DNA of 64,000 nt from Aurantimonas sp. 22II-16-19i (GCF_002088275.1 NZ_AQQS01000007.1:113466-177465); one strand, 5' to 3'; shown: positions 8,677-17,950, counted from the stretch's first letter. Program-made: numbers and translations. Notes: generated by a model from the letters alone, not told the origin.

Positions 8677-9576
8677 ATGAAGCCCGGCGATTTCGAAGCG
8701 ATACTCAAGACCCATGCGGCGGGCGTCGGCGATCTTCTGGACGATGTGCTGTCGTCCCACCAGTTGGTCGCGGGCACGCCACACCATCTGCTGAACGCCA
8801 TGCGGCACGGCGTGCTGAACGGCGGCAAGCGGCTGCGGCCGTTCCTTGTCTGCGAAGTGGCCAGGATCCTCGATGGCGACGCCAAGACGGCGATGCAGGT
8901 CGGTCTGGCGATCGAATGCATCCATTCCTACTCCCTCGTCCATGACGATCTTCCCGCCATGGACGACGACGACCTGCGGCGCGGCAAGCCGACCGTCCAC
9001 AAGGCGTTCGACGAGGCGACGGCGATTCTGGCCGGCGATGCCCTGCTGACGCTGGCCTTCGGGATCGTCGCCGCGGTCGACACGATCACGCCGGACGTCC
9101 GGCTCAAGCTCATCACGCTGATGGCGAGGAAGGCGGGCGCGCCGGGCATGGTCGGCGGCCAGGTCCTCGACATGCAGGCAGGCGCCAAGCCGCGGTCGGA
9201 GATCGAGATCACCCGCATGCAGGCGATGAAGACCGGTGCGCTGATCTCCTGCGCCTGCGAGGCCGGGGCGCTGGTCGCGGGTGCCAGCGAGGACGATCGC
9301 ACCCGCATGCGCCGCTACGGCGAGAATGTCGGCATCGCCTTCCAGCTCGCCGACGACATCCTCGACGAATACGGCGACCCCGCGGTGGTCGGCAAGGCGA
9401 CCGGCAAGGATCGCGAGCAGGGCAAGCAGACCCTCGCGCAGATCTACGGCAAGCGCGCCCTCGAGGATCGCCTCGCCGCGCTGGTCGCCGGTGCCGAGGA
9501 GATGCTCGAGCCATTCGGCGACCGGGCCGCCTCACTGGTCGAGGCCGCCCGGTTCGTGTCCTTCCGCAAGATGTGA
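8677..9576 (+). CDS. ispA: farnesyl diphosphate synthase (short-chain polyprenyl synthetase)
   Basis: It condenses IPP with DMAPP and GPP to make C15 diphosphate for ubiquinone and undecaprenyl chains. From the ATG giving MKPGDFEAIL it is 299 residues, the same as E. coli IspA, and an AGAAGAG site lies nine bases upstream. In-frame ATGs at 8602 and 8668 are alternatives. GGKRLRPFL binds IPP; the first aspartate-rich motif is DDLPAMDDDD with the DDx4D spacing of short-chain bacterial synthases; the second is DDILDEYGD. Transcribed divergently from mtgA. Confidence 0.92.
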   Translation: MKPGDFEAILKTHAAGVGDLLDDVLSSHQLVAGTPHHLLNAMRHGVLNGGKRLRPFLVCEVARILDGDAKTAMQVGLAIECIHSYSLVHDDLPAMDDDDLRRGKPTVHKAFDEATAILAGDALLTLAFGIVAAVDTITPDVRLKLITLMARKAGAPGMVGGQVLDMQAGAKPRSEIEITRMQAMKTGALISCACEAGALVAGASEDDRTRMRRYGENVGIAFQLADDILDEYGDPAVVGKATGKDREQGKQTLAQIYGKRALEDRLAALVAGAEEMLEPFGDRAASLVEAARFVSFRKM

Positions 9577-9700
9577 CGGATGCCCGGGAGCGCTCCGGCT
9601 TCGGGATATCCCGGAGCCGGGCGGCGCCATGCCGGGGCGATTGCGTTCGGGAACACGGGGAGACGAAGCGGGCCGCCGGCACAGCCGGCGTCGGCGCCCC

Positions 9701-9744
9701 AGAGCGGGATGAGATCAGGTGCAGAGCGGGATGAGATCAGCTGC
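9701..9744. repeat. 22-bp imperfect tandem duplication
   Basis: Two adjacent 22-base units (9701-9722 and 9723-9744), each starting AGAGCGGGATGAGATCAG and differing at one base. They lie in the convergent gap between ispA and the GGDEF-EAL gene. Confidence 0.8.
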
Positions 9745-9774
9745 GATCGACATCCCCTCTACCCTCTTCCTGCC

Positions 9775-9819
9775 GCATGATCGCTTCCGAAAAGCGGTTC
9801 TCACTTTTCGGGATCATGC
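9775..9819. repeat. palindromic intergenic repeat of the Hyphomicrobiales type
   Basis: A 45-base element bounded by GCATGATC and GATCATGC, with an inner AAAAGCGG/CACTTTT part. From memory, similar elements are scattered through Hyphomicrobiales genomes. It ends two bases from the stop codon of the GGDEF-EAL gene, between two converging genes, so it may also act as a 3' hairpin for either transcript. Confidence 0.65.
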
Positions 9820-9820
9820 T

Positions 9821-11425
9821 TTAGCCGCCCGACGCCATGGCCCGGGGGGTCAGAGCCGCCAGGGTCGAGTCCGGCCGGTAGCAAAGCTCCCGGATCGCGC
9901 CGAGGGTCGTCGGCTGGGCGAGAAGGTCGCCCTGGAAGACATCGGCACCGGCAAGCAGGGCGAGGCGATGCTGGTCCTCGGTCTCGACGCCCTCGGCGAC
10001 GACCGAGATCCCGCTCGCATGGGCGACGCTGACCAGGGCCGCCACCAGCACGTTGGAGGCCGAATTGGTGCCGAGCTTGGAGATGAACGCGCGGTCGACC
10101 TTGATCGCGTCGACAGGAAAGGACTGGAGATAGGCAAAGCCGCTTAAGCCGGCGCCGAAGTCGTCGAGAGCGATCCTCACGCCGAGACGGCGAATGGCGG
10201 CCAGCCGTTCCCTGACGTCTTCGCTCGCCCCCATGGCCGCGTTCTCGGTGATCTCGATCACCAGTCTTCCGGGCGCGGTTCCGGTCTCGGCGAGGACCGC
10301 GGCCACCATCGAGACGACGCTGTCCCGCTTGAACTGGTTGGCGGAGAAATTCACCGAAAAGTCGAGGTCGGCATAGTCCCGCATGTCCGTGCAGGCGCGC
10401 CGCAACACCCATTCGCCGAGGAGATCGATGAGCACGGAGCGCTCCGCGACCGGTACGAATTCGGACGGGGCGATCAGCCCGCGCAAGGAGTGGCGCCACT
10501 GGACCTGCGCCTCGAAGCCGACGAGCGTGCCGTCGCCGCGATACAGCGGCTGATAGGCGAGCTCCAGCTCGCCGAGGAGGATCGCGGCGCGCAATTCCCG
10601 CTCGATCAGCCTGGCGTAGCGCAGATCGGTGACCATCTCGGGCCGGAACAGGGTGGCCTGCGCCCGGCCGTTGCGCTTGCTCTCGTAGAGCGCCAGATCG
10701 GCCCGGTGAACCAGCTCGTCGAAGCCTGCGATCTCGGGGTCGAGCAACGCGACGCCGATGGAGGCGGAGAGGTTCATCGGCTGGCTCTGGTGCCACACGG
10801 TCATGGCGAGTCGGGCGAGATACTCGTTGGCGAAGGCAATCGCCTCCTTGTGCGGGCGCTTCATCACGAGCAGCGCGAACTCGTCGCCGCCGAGCCTTCC
10901 GAAGGCGCAGGCCGGCGCCATCGCCCGGGCGATCTCGGCGGCGTGCCGGAGCGCGGCATCGCCCTTGGCGTGGCCGAGGCTGTCGTTGATGCGCTTCAGA
11001 TAGTCGAGATCGATGTGGAGGAAGTAGCCGAAGCCATCCTTGCGCGTCCGGAGCTGCGCCTCGCATTCGGCGATGAAGCCGGCGCGGTTCAGCGCCCCCG
11101 TGACGACGTCCTGGCGATACGCCCGCGCCTGCTGGCGATTGATCCGCACCTGGGCCTCGAGCATCGCCACGAAGGCCTTGCGAAGCTCGAACAGCCCCAT
11201 CAGCCCGGCGAGGCAGGCCAGCGCCTGGACGATGACGACGACACGGGCCGGACGATCGTGGCCGATGGCTTCGAGAACGGCCACCACATTGATCGCAGCA
11301 AGGCCGCAAAGGCTCAGAGCGAGCCCCCAGAAGAGGAATTTCCAGCGCTCGGTGGCATGATGTTGAACGACCATGGAAGGTTCGATCCGGTCCGCGTTCC
11401 CAGGCGGCACCGGTCTTCCCATCAT
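9821..11425 (-). CDS. membrane-anchored GGDEF-EAL protein (c-di-GMP turnover)
   Basis: 534 residues. Two membrane spans (about 29-50 and 62-80) are followed by a GGDEF domain (about 100-260) with an intact GRLGGDEF site, and an EAL domain (about 275-520). In the EAL domain the metal-site segments SVNFSANQF, EITEN, DDFGAG, IKVDRAF and VVAEGVETED are kept, but the name motif reads EAQVQW: the catalytic glutamate is present while the usual leucine and the substrate-contacting arginine of EALxR are both glutamine. Phosphodiesterase activity is therefore uncertain and cyclase activity is more likely. There is no obvious sensor domain beyond the membrane part. Confidence 0.92.
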   Translation of the reverse strand: MMGRPVPPGNADRIEPSMVVQHHATERWKFLFWGLALSLCGLAAINVVAVLEAIGHDRPARVVVIVQALACLAGLMGLFELRKAFVAMLEAQVRINRQQARAYRQDVVTGALNRAGFIAECEAQLRTRKDGFGYFLHIDLDYLKRINDSLGHAKGDAALRHAAEIARAMAPACAFGRLGGDEFALLVMKRPHKEAIAFANEYLARLAMTVWHQSQPMNLSASIGVALLDPEIAGFDELVHRADLALYESKRNGRAQATLFRPEMVTDLRYARLIERELRAAILLGELELAYQPLYRGDGTLVGFEAQVQWRHSLRGLIAPSEFVPVAERSVLIDLLGEWVLRRACTDMRDYADLDFSVNFSANQFKRDSVVSMVAAVLAETGTAPGRLVIEITENAAMGASEDVRERLAAIRRLGVRIALDDFGAGLSGFAYLQSFPVDAIKVDRAFISKLGTNSASNVLVAALVSVAHASGISVVAEGVETEDQHRLALLAGADVFQGDLLAQPTTLGAIRELCYRPDSTLAALTPRAMASGG

Positions 11426-11511
11426 TCCGTTAACAACATCCGTAAGCGCGGCCGATAATTGTGCGCGCTGTCCTCGCCCCGCTGCCCCGAAGGCTCGGCC
11501 AAGCAGGCGGA

Positions 11512-12309
11512 TCAGTCGTCGTCGCGCTTGCCGACCTCGACGGTGTAGTTGAGCGGCAGCCGCCCGCCATCGGCATAGATGGTCTGGCCGGTGATGTAGC
11601 TCGCCTCGTCCGAGGCGAGGAAGCTGGCGATGGCGGCGATCTCGCGGGGTTCGCCGATCCGGCCGAGCGGAGTGCGCGACAAGACCTTGCGCGTCGCGGC
11701 CTCGTCCTCGACCACCCCCTTCAGGAGATCGGTCATGATCGAGCCGGGCCCGATCGCGTTGACGCGGATGCCGTGGGGGGCAAGGGACAGGGCCATTACC
11801 TTGGTCAACTGGCTGAGGCCGCCCTTGGACACCGAATAGGCCACCTGGTCGGGGATCGCGAAGACGGCGTTGACGGACGACATGTTGATGATCGCGCCGG
11901 CCGGCCCGCCACGCTTCACCTTGTCGACGAGGTGGCGTGCGACGGCCTGGCCGCAGAGGAACGCGCCCTTCAGGTTGATGTCGAGCACGCGCGAGAACTC
12001 GGCCTCGTCGAGGTCGAGGAAGGCGGCCTTGTTCACCACCCCGGCATTGTTGACGAGAATGTCGACGTCGCCGAAGCGGTCGAGCGCCGCGGCGACAAGG
12101 TTATGGACGTCCAGCCGCTCGGCGACGTTGCAGCCGACGGCGATGATGTCGCCGAGTTCCGAGAGTTCGCTCGCCGCGAGGTTGCCGGCCTTCTCGTCAT
12201 TGTCGGCGATGACCACCTTGGCGCCATCATGGAGAAAGCGGCGCGCGATCGCATAGCCGATTCCCTTGGCGCCTCCGGTGACGATGGCGACGCGTCCGTC
12301 GAGTGCCAT
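11512..12309 (-). CDS. short-chain dehydrogenase/reductase (SDR)
   Basis: 265 residues of classical SDR. Cofactor motif TGGAKGIG near residue 10, structural NNAG, and a catalytic Ser-Tyr-Lys set in MSSVNAV and YSVSK are all present. An aspartate after the second strand (VVIADND) favours NAD over NADP. The tail after the usual GQTIYADGG end is about 15 residues longer than normal and charged. It is closest in style to glucose/ribitol or 3-oxoacyl-ACP reductase-like members; the substrate is unknown. A second SDR lies upstream on the same strand. Confidence 0.85.
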   Translation of the reverse strand: MALDGRVAIVTGGAKGIGYAIARRFLHDGAKVVIADNDEKAGNLAASELSELGDIIAVGCNVAERLDVHNLVAAALDRFGDVDILVNNAGVVNKAAFLDLDEAEFSRVLDINLKGAFLCGQAVARHLVDKVKRGGPAGAIINMSSVNAVFAIPDQVAYSVSKGGLSQLTKVMALSLAPHGIRVNAIGPGSIMTDLLKGVVEDEAATRKVLSRTPLGRIGEPREIAAIASFLASDEASYITGQTIYADGGRLPLNYTVEVGKRDDD

Positions 12310-12457
12310 GACGCTGCTCCTTGTTCTGGTCCGCTCGGCCGGATCCGTCGGGCGAACCCCTGACCGACCACGGCATTCGTGCGGACATAGCAGGCCGGCG
12401 CCGTCTCTGCACGCGGGCGAGCGGCGGGCGGCAGCGTCTCTCGGGGTCCCGGCCTTT

Positions 12458-13267
12458 TCAGCCGTTGCCGCGAAAGCCCGGATAGAGCGTCATGCCGCCG
12501 TCGGCGAAGATCGTCTGCCCGACGATGTAGTCCGCTGCATCCGAGACCAGCCAGGCGACGATGCGGCCGATGTCGTCGGGCTCGCCGATGCGGCCATAGG
12601 GGATGAGCTTCAGCATGTCCGCCTCGCTCTCGTCGCGCTCGGCGGCGTTGATCGCTGTCGCGATCGCGCCGGGCGCGACGGAGTTCACCCGGATTCCCTC
12701 CTCGGCGACCTCCTGGGCGAGCGACTGCATGAGCATGTGGAGCCCGCCCTTGGCCGCGGCATAGTTCGCCCGAAATGCCCAGGGGATCACCTGGTGGACC
12801 GAGGAATCGAACACCAGCTTGCCCGCCGCCCGGCTCACCTCGGGGCGCTGACCCTTGGCGCGGAAGCGGCGGATCGCCTCGCGCCCGACGAGAAAGCCGC
12901 CGGTGAGGTTGACCGAGATCACCGCATTCCAGTCGTCGAGCGTCATGTCGCCGATGCTGGCGTCCTTCTGGATGCCGGCATTGGAGATGACGATGTCGAG
13001 GAGGCCCAGCGCGCTTTCGGCCTCGGCGAACATCGCCGCCACCTCGTCTTCCTTCGACACGTCGGCCTGCACGGCCACCGCCCGGCCGCCGTCAGTCTCG
13101 ATCTGCGCGACGACCGCGTCCGCCTCTTCGGACTTGCCGCGGTAGTTGACGGCGACGCTCGCGCCGGCCGCCGCCAGCGCCAGCGCCGAGGCGCGGCCGA
13201 TGCCGGACGAGGCGCCGGTGACCAAGGCCGCCTGCCCGTCGAGACGCGTCATGTCAGAAGGTGCCAT
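12458..13267 (-). CDS. short-chain dehydrogenase/reductase, glucose 1-dehydrogenase-like
   Basis: 269 residues, classical SDR: TGASSGIG near residue 17, SNAG, and Ser-Tyr-Lys in FDSSVHQ and YAAAK. NYRGKSEEAD after strand 2 fits the NAD(P)-dependent glucose 1-dehydrogenase group. Its ATG lies 14 bases inside the end of the glucoamylase-like gene (an alternative ATG at 13252 gives MTRLDG and almost no overlap), so the two are translationally coupled. Oxidation of the glucose released by the upstream enzyme is an attractive but untested link. Confidence 0.85.
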   Translation of the reverse strand: MAPSDMTRLDGQAALVTGASSGIGRASALALAAAGASVAVNYRGKSEEADAVVAQIETDGGRAVAVQADVSKEDEVAAMFAEAESALGLLDIVISNAGIQKDASIGDMTLDDWNAVISVNLTGGFLVGREAIRRFRAKGQRPEVSRAAGKLVFDSSVHQVIPWAFRANYAAAKGGLHMLMQSLAQEVAEEGIRVNSVAPGAIATAINAAERDESEADMLKLIPYGRIGEPDDIGRIVAWLVSDAADYIVGQTIFADGGMTLYPGFRGNG

Positions 13268-15119
13268 CGGGATCCTCCATGATCTTGAACTCGAAATAGC
13301 CGGGATTGGCCTTGTCGCCGTTCAACGTTCGATCGAGCCAGATGGCTGCAGAGATCAGGGAAAGATGGGTGAGTGCCTGAGGAAAATTGCCGAGATGGTC
13401 GCCCGTCTCCGACAGTTCCTCCGAGAACAGGCCGAGATGGTTCGCATAGGTATGCAGCTTCTCGAACAGCAGGCGGGCGTCGGCGACGTAGCCGGTCCGC
13501 GCCAGCGCCTCGACATACCAGAAGGAGCAGATGGTGAAGGCCCCCTCCTCGCCTTCCAGCCCGTCGTCGTTCTCGTCCGTGTTGATGTAGCGCTTGACCA
13601 GGCAGTCGCGCACGAGGTGCTTGCGCACGGCCTTCAGGGTCGAGGTCCACATCGGATCGCGCGGATTGATGAACTTGACCAGCGGCATCAAGAGGACGAC
13701 CGCGTCGAGGGTCGAGGAACCCTTGAACTGGGTGAAGGCGCCGACGTCGGGGTTCCAGAACTCCTCGATGATGGTCTTCTGGATCTTGTCGCGCTCGCCG
13801 CGCCAGGCGAGGATGTCCGCCGGCAGCGAATGGATCTCGGCGATCTTCAGCGCCCGGTCCAGCGCCACCCAGCACATCAGCCTCGAGGACAGGTATTCCT
13901 GCGGCTCGCCGCGGCTCTCCCAGATGCCGCGGTCGGGCAGATGCCAATTGCGCGACAGCCAGTCGACGATGCGGGAGATCTTCGTCCAGACCGCATAGGC
14001 CGGCTTTCCCCGCGCCTTGGTCGAAATGTAGAGCGCGTCGAGAAACTCGCCGTAGATGTCCATCTGGCGCTGCTGGTAGGCGGCGTTGCCGATCCGCACC
14101 GGCCGCGAGCCATCATAGCCCGACAGATGGTCGAGATCGACCTCCGGCATCTCCTCGCCGCCATCCATGCGGTACATGATCTGCAGGCCGGACTCGCCCG
14201 TCTCGACCGCCCGCTCCATCAGGAAGTGGACGAAGGCCTCGGCCTCGTCATAGTAGCCGAGGCGCGACAGTGAATAGAGCGTAAAGGCGGAATCGCGGAC
14301 CCAGCAATAGCGGTAGTCCCAGTTGCGCTCGCCGCCAAGAACCTCCGGCAGTCCGAAGGTCGCAGCAGCCGCGATCGAGCCGTATTCGGTCGATGTCAGG
14401 AGCTTCAGCGTCAGGGCGGAGCGCACGACGAGTTCGCGCCAGAAGGTCGGATAGCTGCCCCGATTGACCCATTTGTGCCAGAAGTCCCGGGTAATCGAGA
14501 ACGAGCGGCGGACATAGCGCTCCGAGACCGGCGGCGCGCCGGGTCGGCCAGGGCACAGCACCACCCAGCAGCTTTCGCCTTCGCCGAGATCGACCTTGGC
14601 GTCGATCTCGTCACCCGTGATCGCCAGATCGAACGGGGCGTAGAGCGTCACGCTCTCCTCGCCGCTCTCGCCCGTCCAGGCGATCGAGACACCGCCGTCG
14701 ACCGGCGTCAGCACCGGCTTCGCCCGGGCGTAGTCCGGCCGCGGAGAGACGTTGAGCCGGAAGGTCTTCGGCCCGACGATCGCCCTGGCGCGTCTGACGA
14801 TGCGGCCGGACCCGTCGATCGGCATGTAGTCGCAGACTTCGCCGATGCCCTCGTCGCCGAGGAAGCGGCTGATGAGGATGTTGGTGTCGGGAAGATAGAT
14901 CTGACGGTAGTTGATCGTCCCGTCCTCGACAGAGAAGACGAAGCGACCGCCCTTCGCCGGATCGAGGAGCGCGGCGAACAGACTGGGAGAATCGATGCGC
15001 GGATGCGACAGGAAGTCGATGGTCCCATCCTCGGCGACGAGGGCGATGGTGTTCATGTCGCCGATCACCCCATGTGCCGCAATGCGATTGGGAACGTCGG
15101 GTGTGGGTTTGTCGGCCAT
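13254..15119 (-). CDS. glycoside hydrolase family 15 protein (glucoamylase / trehalase-like)
   Basis: 621 residues: an N-terminal beta-sandwich domain (about 1-230) and a C-terminal (alpha/alpha)6 barrel. NWDYRYCWVRD, GIWESRGEP with the probable general acid near residue 404, and EEGAFTICSFWYVEAL with the second catalytic glutamate are standard for bacterial GH15 enzymes. No signal peptide is seen, so it acts in the cytoplasm, probably on alpha-glucans or trehalose; these two activities are not separable here. The start follows AGGAAG and gives MADKPTPDVPNR; an ATG 14 codons upstream is possible. Its stop overlaps the downstream SDR start. Confidence 0.9.
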   Translation of the reverse strand: MADKPTPDVPNRIAAHGVIGDMNTIALVAEDGTIDFLSHPRIDSPSLFAALLDPAKGGRFVFSVEDGTINYRQIYLPDTNILISRFLGDEGIGEVCDYMPIDGSGRIVRRARAIVGPKTFRLNVSPRPDYARAKPVLTPVDGGVSIAWTGESGEESVTLYAPFDLAITGDEIDAKVDLGEGESCWVVLCPGRPGAPPVSERYVRRSFSITRDFWHKWVNRGSYPTFWRELVVRSALTLKLLTSTEYGSIAAAATFGLPEVLGGERNWDYRYCWVRDSAFTLYSLSRLGYYDEAEAFVHFLMERAVETGESGLQIMYRMDGGEEMPEVDLDHLSGYDGSRPVRIGNAAYQQRQMDIYGEFLDALYISTKARGKPAYAVWTKISRIVDWLSRNWHLPDRGIWESRGEPQEYLSSRLMCWVALDRALKIAEIHSLPADILAWRGERDKIQKTIIEEFWNPDVGAFTQFKGSSTLDAVVLLMPLVKFINPRDPMWTSTLKAVRKHLVRDCLVKRYINTDENDDGLEGEEGAFTICSFWYVEALARTGYVADARLLFEKLHTYANHLGLFSEELSETGDHLGNFPQALTHLSLISAAIWLDRTLNGDKANPGYFEFKIMEDPDGTF

Positions 15120-15311
15120 TGGCTTCCTGCCTGAATAAATCGTCTGCCGAACATTGGCCATCAGGCGAAGGCGTAAAGGCCGCAGCTTGCCGCAGTGCGA
15201 AAAGCCGCTGTGCGGCAAGGATTTGCAACCATGCCCACGGCTGTTACATAACAGCGCAGAGGGAGTGCGGGCGACGTTCGGCGTCAGCCGGCCGAAGAAG
15301 GTTGGAGATAT

Positions 15312-16466
15312 TTGGGAAGCGCGATCGAAAACAGTCTGCGGCGCGCCTTGGCGAAGGGAGAGAGTGCCGATCCGGACTTCCGCCTGCAGATCTACGAGGC
15401 CGCCGAGCGGGCGCTGTTGCGCCTGGAGGCCGACCGGGAGATGGCGGAAGAGGCCAAGGAGAGGCATCGCCGCGACCTGATCGCCGCGATCGAGGCGATC
15501 GAATACGAATTCGCCGACGGCGGCTCTTTTGATGACGGCTCTTCCGATGACGACGCTGCGCCCCTCAATGACGCCGGAGCCGCCGCTGCGACGGGTCTGG
15601 CAGCGCCTGGGACCGAGCGCGCGGGCAACGACCGGCGACCCCAGGATGCGACGGCAGGCGATCTGGCTGCCGGCGGACTGACGCCAGGCGAACTTGCCGG
15701 ACCGGATCTGGCCGACCGCGAAAGGCTGGTGGACGACGAGGACGGCTCGCAGGAGGACGAAGCCGACGACGGTTCGCATGCCGGCAGGCGCGGACCACGC
15801 CTCCTGGTCAGCCTCGTCATCACCCTTCTCCTCGTGTTCCTCGTCGGCGCCGCGGTCTGGATGGTCCTGCCGTTCTTCTCGTCCCGGACGGTCGAGACGG
15901 CCAGGCAGGGCGAGGCCACGGCGGATGGCGGCCTGTCCGTCGCCGAGGCGATCCGCGAGAATACCGACACGGCACCGACGCAGGATGCGGCGCCGGCCTG
16001 GCTCGACGTCTACACGCCCGCCGCGCTTCGCGAATTTGCCGCGAGCGACGCCGCCATCACGGATGTCGCACCGGCCGGGGAGCAGCCGCGACTGAAGCTG
16101 ACGGCGGCGTCCGCGGGACCGGCGGCCGAGGGCGGAACGGGTGACACGGGTGCCCCCCGCGAGATCGAGCTGCCGATGGCCGGTGATGTCGCCCGCCAGT
16201 TCGCCGGCCGGAAAGTGGAGGGCGAGATCGTCGTCGGCTCGCCCGACGGCAAGCCGCGGACCTTCACCCTGCGCTGCCTGTTCGGCGGCGAGACGGTCTG
16301 CGGGCGGCAACGCTTCACCACTGCGCTGCCGGAGGAGAACTTCCTGTTCCACCTGGAATTTCCGCCCGAGGCCGTGACCGGCGGGCAGATCGCTGTCGAT
16401 CCCTCGGTGGGCAAGGACGGCGCGGATCTGTTGTTCCTCGGGCTGAAGCTGCGCAACGCCCCGTGA
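15312..16466 (+). CDS. membrane-anchored protein of unknown function with acidic linker
   Basis: 384 residues from a TTG start that has GGAG five bases upstream; no ATG fits. An N-terminal alpha-helical part (about 1-65, rich in Glu, Arg and Ala) is followed by a long low-complexity acidic linker (about 66-155), one membrane span near residues 161-185 and a C-terminal, presumably periplasmic, domain of about 195 residues with two cysteines (RCLFGGETVCG) that could form a disulfide. I do not recognise the family. It lies divergently from the GH15 gene and 168 bp before phoR; no functional link is evident. Confidence 0.75.
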   Translation: MGSAIENSLRRALAKGESADPDFRLQIYEAAERALLRLEADREMAEEAKERHRRDLIAAIEAIEYEFADGGSFDDGSSDDDAAPLNDAGAAAATGLAAPGTERAGNDRRPQDATAGDLAAGGLTPGELAGPDLADRERLVDDEDGSQEDEADDGSHAGRRGPRLLVSLVITLLLVFLVGAAVWMVLPFFSSRTVETARQGEATADGGLSVAEAIRENTDTAPTQDAAPAWLDVYTPAALREFAASDAAITDVAPAGEQPRLKLTAASAGPAAEGGTGDTGAPREIELPMAGDVARQFAGRKVEGEIVVGSPDGKPRTFTLRCLFGGETVCGRQRFTTALPEENFLFHLEFPPEAVTGGQIAVDPSVGKDGADLLFLGLKLRNAP

Positions 16467-16634
16467 GGCGGCGAGCGGTTCGAACCGGCCTCGCCGTCGG
16501 CAACGGTGGCGCGTCCTGACGTTCACAATCGCATGCTAAGGAGCGTCGGATAGGGCCGGACGATTCGGGCCCCGCCAGCCAGGGCGTGGCGCCGCGACGG
16601 AACGCTCCTCCAACGACGAAACCACGAAGACGGC

Positions 16635-17894
16635 ATGCGCAGGAAACGCCTCACCTTCATCGCAGCCCTCTCGCTCCTCGCCCTGGCGCTTCTGCATCCG
16701 AATGCAGCGGCCACGGCGGCGCTGGTCTTCGTGATCCTCGTCCTGACCGTCATGTGGCCGGCCAGGGAGGGCGCGAGGCGCAGCGAGGGGGACGGGCGGT
16801 CCTCCGATCAGACCTGGCCCGATCGCGGCATGAAGGCCGTGCTCGAGGCGCTGCAGGAGGCGGCGCTGATCATCGACCGGGACCTTCTGATCCGCTATCG
16901 CAATCCCGTGTCCGCCGTCGCCTTCGGCAACATGGCCCTCGCCGATCCCCTGTCGCTCCGCTTCCGCTCGCCCGAGCTTCTCGCCTCGATCGAGACGGCC
17001 ATCGCCAATGCCGTCGCGACCACGGCCACGCTGGAAGAGCGGCGGCCGATCGAGCGCCACTGGCTGGTCGAGGTGCTGCCGGTTCCTGCCCCCCAGGGAA
17101 TGCAGCCGATCTTCTTCCTCGTCCTGTTCCACGACCGCACCGCCGAGCGGCGGGTCGAGCGCATGCGCTCCGACTTCGTCGCCAACGCCTCCCACGAACT
17201 GCGCACGCCGCTAGCCTCGCTCTCCGGCTTCATCGAGACGCTGCAGGGGCCGGCACGGGACGATCCGCAGGCGAGGGACCGGTTCCTCGCCATCATGCGC
17301 GAGCAGGCGACGCGGATGTCGCGGCTGATCGACGATCTCCTCTCCCTCTCGCGCATCGAGATGCGCCGGCACGTCGCGCCGCAGTCCCACGCCGACCTCG
17401 TCGCCGTCCTCGCCAAGGTGCGTTCGCAGCTCAAGCCCCTCGCCGAAGGGCTCGGCGTCGAGCTCGGCTTCGACAGCTGCGAGGACCATGTCCTCGTCGT
17501 CGGCGACGAGGACGAGTTGATCCAGGTCTTCGCCAATCTCATCGAGAACGCTTGCAAATACGGGTCCGAAGGCGGACGCGTCGAGATCACGCTGCAGCGT
17601 GCCATCGAGCGCGGCCAGGCGGTGGTCGACGCCTCGGTGCGCGATTTCGGCCCTGGCATTCCGGCCGAGCACGTGCCGCGCCTGACCGAGCGGTTCTACC
17701 GGGTCGACGTCGGCAATTCGCGCGCCAAGCGCGGCACCGGCCTCGGTCTGTCGATCGTCCGCAACATCCTCCTGCGCCACCGCGCCCGGCTCATCGTCGA
17801 TTCCGTCGTCGGGCGCGGCTCGACCTTCACGGCCCGCTTCCCGGCCCTTGCCGAAAATGACACCGAATCGGCAAGACTGCTCGAAACGTCATAA
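16635..17894 (+). CDS. phoR: phosphate regulon sensor histidine kinase
   Basis: 419 residues. Two close N-terminal membrane spans (about 5-42) are followed by a PAS-like segment (about 65-160), a HisKA domain with the phospho-acceptor histidine in NASHELRTPL near residue 187, and an HATPase domain with N-box LIENACKYG, DFGPGIP and GTGLGLSIV. It phosphorylates PhoB at low phosphate. The order phoR-pstSCAB-phoU-phoB around it makes the assignment firm. It ends 17 bases before the first Pho box. Confidence 0.95.
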   Translation: MRRKRLTFIAALSLLALALLHPNAAATAALVFVILVLTVMWPAREGARRSEGDGRSSDQTWPDRGMKAVLEALQEAALIIDRDLLIRYRNPVSAVAFGNMALADPLSLRFRSPELLASIETAIANAVATTATLEERRPIERHWLVEVLPVPAPQGMQPIFFLVLFHDRTAERRVERMRSDFVANASHELRTPLASLSGFIETLQGPARDDPQARDRFLAIMREQATRMSRLIDDLLSLSRIEMRRHVAPQSHADLVAVLAKVRSQLKPLAEGLGVELGFDSCEDHVLVVGDEDELIQVFANLIENACKYGSEGGRVEITLQRAIERGQAVVDASVRDFGPGIPAEHVPRLTERFYRVDVGNSRAKRGTGLGLSIVRNILLRHRARLIVDSVVGRGSTFTARFPALAENDTESARLLETS

Positions 17895-17910
17895 CATTCA
17901 ATACCTTGCA

Positions 17911-17950
17911 CTGTCATATAACGGAAACGTCCTTGTCATAGACAGGTCTT
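17911..17950 (+). promoter_or_regulatory. tandem Pho boxes (PhoB sites) upstream of pstS
   Basis: Four 7-base half-sites start at 17911, 17922, 17933 and 17944, exactly 11 bases apart: CTGTCAT, CGGAAAC, TTGTCAT and AGGTCTT. The first equals the PhoB consensus CTGTCAT, the third is one base off, and the second and fourth are degenerate. The 11-bp phasing is what two adjacent PhoB dimers need. pstS starts about 100 bases downstream. Confidence 0.75.
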
